In this document: positions 23,688-29,809 of the stretch, in pieces
Layout: every line of letters starts with the position of its first letter
How positions within the stretch are numbered: the first letter of the stretch is position 1
Origin: Candidatus Rifleibacteriota bacterium
GTDB lineage: Bacteria; Riflebacteria; Ozemobacteria; Ozemobacterales; Ozemobacteraceae
DNA length: 31,826 nucleotides
Assembly: GCA_029565415.1 (NCBI GenBank)
Contig: JAKQOH010000031.1
Span: 1-31,826 of the forward strand
Direction: 5' to 3'
Made by a program: the position numbers and the translations under genes
The notes under the pieces: model-generated
Told to the model about the DNA's origin: nothing
Seen by the model: the letters and a program-made list of their open reading frames with translations, nothing else
Database searches by the model: none

Positions 23688-24845
23688 TTGAAATCGCCAT
23701 TCTTGATGGCCATGAGCAGACTTGACTTCATCTGCTTGGCGGCTCTTACATTGGCTGTTGCGATCGGATCGCAGGTCGGGCTGTTCCAATGGGATACCGA
23801 GGCCTATCATGCGGCAGGAAGGGCCTGGAGACAGGGGGGGGATCCCTACGACGTCCTGCTCCTGACGAAGACGATGGGGAAGCCGCCGCTGCCGTTCGTC
23901 TATCCGCCGCCGCTGCTGCCGCTGGCGGGCCTCATGTCCCTGCTTCCTCTGCCGGTATTTCACCTGGTATTTCTGCTGGCCAAGCTGGGGGCGCTGTATC
24001 TCCTGTTCCGGTGCTGGAACCGGGTCGCCGGGCCGGGGAACGGGGTTTCCGTGGCTTTTGCCCTGCTCGCGTTTCACGGGGCGCTCGTGCTCGATCTCGG
24101 TTCGGGGAATGTTGCGGTGTTCGAGAGCCTGCTTCTCTGGCTGGCGCTCGAGGCCTGGATCGATCGCCGCACCGGCGTGTTTGCGGCGGTCACCCTGATG
24201 GCGGCCCAGATCAAGCTGCTTCCCGGGGCGTTTCTGGCGCTTGGGGGATGGGAGCCGCCGGAGCGCCGCCGTTCGGTTCTTGCCGCCCTTGCCGTCGCCG
24301 TGCTGCTCCTGGGCGCGGCGTATGCGGGGGCTCCGGACAGGTGGAGCCGTTTCACGGCTCTCGCTTCGTCGATCGACGAGCGTGGTGCCCAGAATCCCTG
24401 CATGGCGGCTCTCTGGCGGGATCTCACGGGAACCGGCATCGGAAGCGTCGGAAGCGGGGCCGGCGTGGTGCCGCATGCCCTGATGTCCCTGGCCATTCTT
24501 GTCATCACCTGGCGGAAGCTCGGCGCACAGGAGCTCGAGCGGCGTGACGGCCGTCGACGGGCGGTGTTCCTGGCGGTTCTGGCCTATGCCCTGGTGGCAC
24601 CCCGATTCAAGGGCTACTCGTACCTGTTGCTGGTTCCGGCCGCCTCGGCGGCGCTGAAGGGATGGAAAAAATATGATAGTCTATATTATATATTCCTCTG
24701 CTTCGGTCTGGTGCCGTTTCTGCCGTCTTCCGTGAAGCTTCCGGCCGGGATCGGGTACCTTCCGGCTATCTGGGCCTTCGCGTTCTGGGTGATCCTCCTG
24801 AGAACCCCTCCGGAGGACGGACCGGGCACGGAGAGGCAGGGCTGA
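23688..24845 (+). CDS. GT87-type (DUF2029) membrane glycosyltransferase, native composition
   Basis: 385 residues, about ten membrane helices. QWDTEAYHAAGRAWRQGGDP, FVYPPPLLPLAGL, LDLGSGNVAVFESLLLWLAL and AQIKLLPGAFLALGG are the usual family landmarks: an early acidic residue, a YPP motif, a GN/GQ motif and a Lys motif. The start is uncertain: TTG 23688 has AGAGG (23674-23678) at the right distance, while ATG 23706 and 23712 have none. The first 70 bases or so are still AT-rich like the upstream gene; the rest is GC-rich. It contains G8 at 23834-23841 inside the QGGDPY codons. An AT-rich palindromic patch (TATAT-T-ATATA, 24682-24692) encodes YYIF. It probably shares an operon with the previous gene. 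Confidence 0.85.
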   Translation: MKSPFLMAMSRLDFICLAALTLAVAIGSQVGLFQWDTEAYHAAGRAWRQGGDPYDVLLLTKTMGKPPLPFVYPPPLLPLAGLMSLLPLPVFHLVFLLAKLGALYLLFRCWNRVAGPGNGVSVAFALLAFHGALVLDLGSGNVAVFESLLLWLALEAWIDRRTGVFAAVTLMAAQIKLLPGAFLALGGWEPPERRRSVLAALAVAVLLLGAAYAGAPDRWSRFTALASSIDERGAQNPCMAALWRDLTGTGIGSVGSGAGVVPHALMSLAILVITWRKLGAQELERRDGRRRAVFLAVLAYALVAPRFKGYSYLLLVPAASAALKGWKKYDSLYYIFLCFGLVPFLPSSVKLPAGIGYLPAIWAFAFWVILLRTPPEDGPGTERQG

Positions 24846-24934
24846 CGGGGAGCGCCCGGAATAGGGAGGTTTGAAGGAGGGGCGCGTTCTCCCTGGGGAT
24901 CGTTGGGGCATCATCCCGGCAGCCGTCGGGGGTG

Positions 24935-24943
24935 TGTTATTCT
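24935..24943 (+). promoter_or_regulatory. Extended -10 promoter for radA
   Basis: TGT directly before TATTCT (24938-24943) forms an extended -10; the -35 is weak. Transcription would start near 24950, downstream of a possible GTG at 24932, so that GTG is not the start codon. Confidence 0.5.
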
Positions 24944-24979
24944 GGATCCATCGGACAGACTTGGGGACGGGGGAAGAAG

Positions 24980-26392
24980 ATGGCGCGCAAGAACGGCGTG
25001 ACGTATGCCTGCCAGACGTGCGGGCAGAGCTTCAGCAAGTGGCAGGGCCAGTGCAGCGCGTGCGGGGAGTGGAACACCATCGTCGCCGAGGCGGCCGGCC
25101 CGGCCGGCCGGCCGGGCATGCACGACTTCAAGAGCGGGGCTGCCAATCTGGCTCTCTGCCAGGCGCTCGACGACGTGAAGGCCGAGAGCGCCGCCCGCTT
25201 CCCCACCGGCTTCGACACGTTCGACGAACTCATCGGCGGCGGGCTCGTTCCCGGAGGCATCACCCTGATCGGCGGCGAGCCGGGGGTCGGCAAATCGACG
25301 TTCATGCTCCAGCTCGCCTCCCGTCTCGCGGTAAAAATAAAGCCAATATTATATATTTCGGGGGAGGAGTCGTCGACACAGATCAAGCTGCGTGCCGACC
25401 GCCTCAACATCGGAAACGGCAAGGACATCTTCCTCGTCTCGGAGCAGAACCTCGACGCCGCGCTTGGCGCCGTGATGACCTACCAGCCGAAACTGCTCGT
25501 GATCGACTCGATCCAGACCGTGTTCACGCCCCAGCTCGAGGCGACCCCCGGCGCCGTCGCCCAGGTGCGCGAGTGCGCGGCGATCCTCACGAAATTCGGG
25601 AAAGACCGGGGTTTGCCCGTCATGATCATCGGCCATGTCACGAAAGAGGGGGCGATCGCGGGGCCAAAAGTGCTCGAGCACATCGTCGACACGGTGCTGT
25701 ATTTTGAAGGCGAGATCAACTCGAACTTCCGTATCCTGCGCGTGTTCAAGAACCGGTTCGGGGCTACCGGCGAGGTCTCTGTGTTTCAGATGAGGGCGAG
25801 CGGCCTGATGCCGGTGATCAATCCCTCCGACCTGTTCGTGAGCCGGCATCGCACCGCCGCGCCTGGCGTCGTCGTGGTGCCTCTCCTCGAAGGCTCGCGC
25901 TGCATCCTCGCCGAGCTGCAGGCCCTCGTGACGCACTCGTTCCTGTCGATGCCGCGCCGCGTCGTTTCGGGGCTCGACTCGAACCGGATCCACCTCGTGC
26001 TGGCCGTGCTCGAAAAGCATGGCGGGCTCAAGTTCTACAACCGGGATGTGTTCGCGAACGTCGCCGGAGGCTTGCGGATGAACGAACCGGGCGGCGATCT
26101 GGGACTGGCCATGGCGATGATCGGCAGCGCCTGGGACCGGCCGGTTCCGCACGATCTGCTGATGGCCGGCGAACTCACCCTTTCGGGCGATATCCGCCCG
26201 GTCGCCGGTATCGAGCGCCGGCTGGCCGAGGGCCGCCGGTTCGGCTTCACCCGCTTCCTCGTCTCCGCCGCGGGAGAGCCCCCGAAAGGGAACGACGTCG
26301 TCCGCGTCCAGAACATCGCCGACGCGATCCGCCACGTCTTCCCCGGCGGACGCCCCCCGGCCTCTGAAGCCCGTCAGCCGTCTGGGGAGTGA
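24980..26392 (+). CDS. radA: DNA repair protein RadA (Sms), RecA-like
   Basis: 470 residues. Helps branch migration and recombination intermediate processing with RecA. An N-terminal C4 zinc finger (CQTC then CSAC, about 10-27) is followed by the RecA-like ATPase with Walker A GGEPGVGKST, and the RadA-specific KNRFG motif (FKNRFGATGEV). The C-terminus is Lon-protease-like (GGDLGLAMAMIG, GELTLSGDIRPV). All key motifs are intact. ATG 24980 is preceded by GGGGGAAG at 24969-24976. An AT-rich, palindromic patch (AATAT-TAT-ATATT, 25345-25357) encodes part of ILYISGEES with codons ATA, TTA and TAT that are rare here. A PIN-TRAM gene and gltX follow, as in Bacillus. Confidence 0.96.
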   Translation: MARKNGVTYACQTCGQSFSKWQGQCSACGEWNTIVAEAAGPAGRPGMHDFKSGAANLALCQALDDVKAESAARFPTGFDTFDELIGGGLVPGGITLIGGEPGVGKSTFMLQLASRLAVKIKPILYISGEESSTQIKLRADRLNIGNGKDIFLVSEQNLDAALGAVMTYQPKLLVIDSIQTVFTPQLEATPGAVAQVRECAAILTKFGKDRGLPVMIIGHVTKEGAIAGPKVLEHIVDTVLYFEGEINSNFRILRVFKNRFGATGEVSVFQMRASGLMPVINPSDLFVSRHRTAAPGVVVVPLLEGSRCILAELQALVTHSFLSMPRRVVSGLDSNRIHLVLAVLEKHGGLKFYNRDVFANVAGGLRMNEPGGDLGLAMAMIGSAWDRPVPHDLLMAGELTLSGDIRPVAGIERRLAEGRRFGFTRFLVSAAGEPPKGNDVVRVQNIADAIRHVFPGGRPPASEARQPSGE

Positions 26393-26415
26393 CCCCGGGG
26401 CGTTTGCTTCCGGGG
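26393..26415 (+). other. Hairpin downstream of radA overlapping the next promoter
   Basis: CCCCGG (26393-26398) pairs with CCGGGG (26410-26415) directly after the radA stop. No T-tract follows. It overlaps the -35 element and spacer of the promoter for the PIN-TRAM gene. Confidence 0.4.
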
Positions 26416-26432
26416 CTGCTTCGTGATATGCT
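26404..26432 (+). promoter_or_regulatory. Sigma-70-type promoter for the PIN-TRAM gene
   Basis: TTGCTT (26404-26409, 3 to 4 of 6), 17-base spacer, TATGCT (26427-26432) with an extended TGA before it. Transcription would start near 26439, just ahead of CGGAG (26443-26447) and ATG 26454, so the leader is only about 15 bases. This rules out a TTG at 26433. Confidence 0.6.
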
Positions 26433-26453
26433 TTGCAGCCTTCGGAGCGAGCT

Positions 26454-27530
26454 ATGATCTTCCAACTGCTGCGATTTCTCCTCGTCATCACCGGAACCGT
26501 CGCCGGCGTCGCGCTGGCGTACGGTGTCACGTCGCAGTACGAAAACTTCCTCGACACCGACTACCCGGAAATCAAGCTCGCCGCGCTGCTCGGCTGCATC
26601 GGCTACCTGCTCTCCTCGATGGCGGGCCGCGAGCTCCAGGAGTGGATCGAGCAGCGCATCGAAAACAACAACAGCTATGACCTGGCCTGGGGCGCCCTCG
26701 GCCTGCTGATGGGCCTCGTCGCAGCGAACCTGCTGTTCATCCCGGTATATTTCATCATGTACCGCGGGTTCGTGAACATCCGGTTTGACAACAAATACTA
26801 CGACTCCCTTGTCGCCCTGCTGTATCTTTCTATTCCGCTTGGCATAAATCTTTTGTTCGCCTATCTTGGCGTGCGTATCATCGGGCGGTACCGCTCGATC
26901 GAGAGCCGCAGCCGGTCGAGCAATCTCTCCGTCGCCCCGAAGCTGGTCGACACGAGCGCGATCATCGACGGCCGGTTCGTCGAGCTGTTCCGGCTGGGCT
27001 TCATCGAAGGCCAGCTGCTGATTCCCCGGTTCGTCGTGAACGAGATGCAGTTCCTCGCCGATGCGGCGGATCCGACCCGGCGTGACAAGGGGCGGAAAGC
27101 CCTGAACCTGCTCAACAAGCTCCGCAAGGAGTTTCCCGACCAGGTCCTGATCACCGAGAAGGACTTCCCGGAGGTGCAGGAGGTCGACAGCAAGCTGATC
27201 GAGTATGCGAAGGCCGACGGCGCCGGTCTGATCACGCTGGATTACAATCTCAAGCGGGTGGCGGAGATCCACCAGATCCGCGTGCTGAATCTCAACGAAC
27301 TGATGAACGCGCTCAAGCCGATTTTCATGAGCGGCGAGCAGATCGAGGTGCAGATCCTCAAGCCGGGGAAGGAGCCCGCCCAAGGGGTTGGCTACCTGTC
27401 GGACGGCACGATGGTCGTCGTCGAGGACGGCGGCGGCTCGATCGGCGAGAGACGGATGACGACCGTGACCAACATCCTGCAGACCGCTTCCGGCCGGATG
27501 ATCTTCACGCGCATCAAAACGAAAAAATAA
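26454..27530 (+). CDS. PIN-TRAM membrane protein (YacL family)
   Basis: 358 residues. Four N-terminal membrane helices (about 1-24, 40-60, 78-105, 118-142) are followed by a PIN ribonuclease-fold domain. The PIN acidic residues are in LVDTSAIIDGR, PRFVVNEMQFLADAAD and GLITLDYNLKRVA. The C-terminal TRAM domain has the strongly conserved KPGKEPAQGVGYLSDGTMVV and LQTASGRMIFTRIK segments. Bacillus YacL has this same architecture and sits by radA and disA. The protein is anchored in the membrane with the PIN and TRAM domains in the cytoplasm, where TRAM probably binds RNA or nucleic acid. ATG 26454 is set by promoter and CGGAG spacing. The AT-rich patch 26822-26870 falls in the fourth membrane helix. 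Confidence 0.93.
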   Translation: MIFQLLRFLLVITGTVAGVALAYGVTSQYENFLDTDYPEIKLAALLGCIGYLLSSMAGRELQEWIEQRIENNNSYDLAWGALGLLMGLVAANLLFIPVYFIMYRGFVNIRFDNKYYDSLVALLYLSIPLGINLLFAYLGVRIIGRYRSIESRSRSSNLSVAPKLVDTSAIIDGRFVELFRLGFIEGQLLIPRFVVNEMQFLADAADPTRRDKGRKALNLLNKLRKEFPDQVLITEKDFPEVQEVDSKLIEYAKADGAGLITLDYNLKRVAEIHQIRVLNLNELMNALKPIFMSGEQIEVQILKPGKEPAQGVGYLSDGTMVVVEDGGGSIGERRMTTVTNILQTASGRMIFTRIKTKK

Positions 27531-27537
27531 TACGTAA

Positions 27538-27556
27538 CGGCAGACAGGGTCTGCCG
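27538..27556 (+). promoter_or_regulatory. Leader hairpin immediately upstream of the CBS-HutP ribosome-binding site
   Basis: CGGCAGAC-AGG-GTCTGCCG is a perfect 8-bp stem with a 3-base loop. It is followed at once by GGGAGG-type purines (27557-27563), which are the ribosome-binding site of the next gene. There is no T-tract, so it is not a terminator. It could regulate translation of the CBS-HutP protein. Confidence 0.5.
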
Positions 27557-27570
27557 GGGGAGGACAGACA

Positions 27571-28356
27571 ATGGGTATCCGGGTGAAGGACATCATGGAT
27601 CCGAATCCGGTCACGGTGAGTTGCAACGAGACGCTGTTCGGCCTGCGCGAGATCATGATCCTGCGCCAGCCCGAGTGCGTTCTGGTGCTTAACGACGAGC
27701 GCCGGGTCGTCGGGCTGCTGACGCCGTCGCATCTCGCGACCGCCAACGATGCCGACGTCGACGACAAGGTCGAGCGGTTCATGGTGAAGAAGTTCCGTGC
27801 CGTCAACGCCAACTCGGCCGTGCGCGAAGCCGCCGCCCAGCTTTCGGCGAGTGAGCTCGAGGCGCTTCCCGTGCTCGACAACGCCGAGGAGCTGGTCGGG
27901 GTCGTCACCTACAAAGACATCGTGAAAGACCTCGTCGAGGACCGCTCGGAGCAGAAGCTGACCCCCGAGAGCGCCGTCATCTACCTGGCCATGACCCGCG
28001 ACCCGGAGCAGGAGGAATACTGGCTCCAGAAGGTCGCGAGCGCCGGGTTCCGGGCCGCCATCACCCAGGTCGGGGCCACGGCCGAGAAGCTGCCCATCAA
28101 GCTTCGGGAGGCCACGATCGTCGCCGCCATCGCCCGCTCGGTGATCCGGGAGGATCCGCGCGAGAAGTTCGCCGTCAGCAACGCCGTGCGCGATATCTAT
28201 AGCCAGTGCAATGTCATCAACCCCGGTCTCGGCGGCGGCTTCAAGGTCGCCATCGTCCGGGGCGAGGGCCGGATCGCGGTCGCCGCGTTCGGCCGGTGCG
28301 GCCATGCTCTTGCCAACGGCAACGAGCAGATCTTCATGGGGGGGAACATCATCTGA
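27571..28356 (+). CDS. CBS-domain pair fused to a HutP-like domain
   Basis: 261 residues. Two CBS motifs (about 6-60, VKDIMDPNPVTVSCNET; and 70-125, LEALPVLDNAEELVGVVT) form a nucleotide-sensing Bateman module. The C-terminal 125 residues (from about 135) resemble HutP, the antiterminator of histidine utilisation in Bacillus: an ATIVAAIARSVIRE helix, then GGGFKVAIVRG, RIAVAAFGRCGHALANGNEQ and a final FMGGNII. The HxxxH metal-binding histidines that HutP uses for Mg and L-histidine are not evident (KFAVSNAVRD at that position), so its ligand is probably different. A strong GGGGGAGG lies 7 bases before ATG. gltX begins one base after the stop. RNA binding is an inference from the fold family. 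Confidence 0.75.
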   Translation: MGIRVKDIMDPNPVTVSCNETLFGLREIMILRQPECVLVLNDERRVVGLLTPSHLATANDADVDDKVERFMVKKFRAVNANSAVREAAAQLSASELEALPVLDNAEELVGVVTYKDIVKDLVEDRSEQKLTPESAVIYLAMTRDPEQEEYWLQKVASAGFRAAITQVGATAEKLPIKLREATIVAAIARSVIREDPREKFAVSNAVRDIYSQCNVINPGLGGGFKVAIVRGEGRIAVAAFGRCGHALANGNEQIFMGGNII

Positions 28357-28357
28357 A

Positions 28358-29785
28358 ATGACCGTCAGAGTCCGCTTCGCGCCTTCACCCACCGGGTATC
28401 TCCATGTCGGCGGCGCCCGCACGGCGCTGTTCAACTGGTTGTTTGCCAAACGTCATGGCGGCACGTTCATCCTCCGCATCGAGGACACCGATCTCGAGCG
28501 GTCGACCGCCGAATCCGAGGAGGGGCTGCTGCGCGATCTGCGCTGGCTCGGCCTCACCTGGGACGAAGGCCCCGGCATCGGCGGCCCCCACGCCCCCTAC
28601 CGCCAGTCCGAGCGCACGAAGATCTACCAGGAATGGGCGCACCGGCTCGTCGGGACCGGCGCGGCGTATCCGTGCTTCTGCACCGAGGACGAGCTCGAGA
28701 AAAAACGCCAGCAGGCCGAGGCGGAACACCGCTCGCTGCATTACGACGGCACCTGCCGCCGTCTCTCCGCCGAGGAGGCGCAGCGGCGCGTGGCGGCGGG
28801 CGAGCCCCACTGCATCCGCGTCAGCGTGCCGGCGAAGGATTACGCGGTCAACGATCTGGTCCGGGGCCGCGTCGAGTGGAAGTCCGAGACGCTTGGCGAC
28901 TTCATCATCCTGCGCTCGAACGGCATGCCGGTCTACAACTTCTGCGTTGTCGTCGACGATGCCGACATGGAGATCACCCACGTCATCCGGGCCGAGGAGC
29001 ATCTCACGAACACGCACCGGCAGCTGATTCTTTACGAGGCGCTCGGGAAGCCGATTCCGCAGTTCGCCCACGTCTCGCTCATCCTCGGCGCCGACAAGAC
29101 GAAGCTGTCGAAACGGCACGGCGCCACCTCGGTCGGCCAGTACGAGACCGACGGCTTCCTCCCCCAGGCGATGGTGAACTTCCTTGCCCTGCTCGGCTGG
29201 GCCGAGGGAATCGATAAAGAGCTCTATAGCATTCCGGAGCTGATCGAGAAGTTCTCGCTCGAACGGATCAATCCCGCTCCGGCCGTCTTCGATCACACCA
29301 AGCTGATCTGGATGAACGGCCAGCACATCCGGCTGCTCCCGGTCGAGAAGCTCGCCGAGCTGATCACCCCCGCGATGCGCGGCGCGTATCCCGGCGATGC
29401 CCGCATGGAAGACGGGGCGTTCCTGAGAAAACTGGCCGCGACGGTTCAGCCGGCCCTGACGGTGATCCCCGACGTCGTGAATGTCGCAAAACCCCTGCTT
29501 CATGCCGGGGAGCCCGCCGATGACGAGGCGAAGGCGGCCCTGACAGCGCCCGAGGTTCCGGCCCTCCTGGCAGCTCTCGCCGAGGAGTTCAAGGGATGTG
29601 ACTGGCAGCGCGATCCGATCAACGCCGCGATCAAGGCCGCCGGCAAGAAGGCGGGGGCGAAGGGAAAAGGCCTGTTCATGCCCCTGCGCGTGAAACTGAC
29701 CGGCAGCTGCCACGGCCCCGATCTCATCAATGTGCTCGATCTGCTGGGCCGCGACGAAGTCGTCAGGCGCCTTGGGATATCCTAA
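28358..29785 (+). CDS. gltX: Glutamyl-tRNA synthetase
   Basis: 475 residues, the normal bacterial size. Class I aminoacyl-tRNA synthetase that charges tRNA-Glu. The HIGH-equivalent is in FAPSPTGYLHVGGARTALF (about 7-25); the KMSKS-equivalent is KLSKRHGATSVG (about 250). The anticodon-binding C-terminus is complete. ATG 28358 begins one base after the CBS-HutP stop, and a G-rich Shine-Dalgarno-like run (28338-28346) lies inside the upstream gene, so the two are tightly coupled. An AT-rich near-palindrome (29215-29228, around GAGCTC) encodes DKELYS. Whether it is discriminating or non-discriminating cannot be told with confidence. Confidence 0.97.
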   Translation: MTVRVRFAPSPTGYLHVGGARTALFNWLFAKRHGGTFILRIEDTDLERSTAESEEGLLRDLRWLGLTWDEGPGIGGPHAPYRQSERTKIYQEWAHRLVGTGAAYPCFCTEDELEKKRQQAEAEHRSLHYDGTCRRLSAEEAQRRVAAGEPHCIRVSVPAKDYAVNDLVRGRVEWKSETLGDFIILRSNGMPVYNFCVVVDDADMEITHVIRAEEHLTNTHRQLILYEALGKPIPQFAHVSLILGADKTKLSKRHGATSVGQYETDGFLPQAMVNFLALLGWAEGIDKELYSIPELIEKFSLERINPAPAVFDHTKLIWMNGQHIRLLPVEKLAELITPAMRGAYPGDARMEDGAFLRKLAATVQPALTVIPDVVNVAKPLLHAGEPADDEAKAALTAPEVPALLAALAEEFKGCDWQRDPINAAIKAAGKKAGAKGKGLFMPLRVKLTGSCHGPDLINVLDLLGRDEVVRRLGIS

Positions 29786-29809
29786 TGACTATTCAACGGA
29801 GTGACCGAA

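Noticed and set aside
24871..25707. 278-residue plus-strand frame overlapping radA, preceded by GGGAGG
   Set aside because: After the first 30 codons it runs out of frame through conserved radA motifs and turns Arg-rich; the ribosome-binding-like site is probably chance.
26247..27908. 553-residue antisense open frame
   Set aside because: Shadow of the PIN-TRAM and CBS-HutP genes; no ribosome-binding site or recognisable motif.
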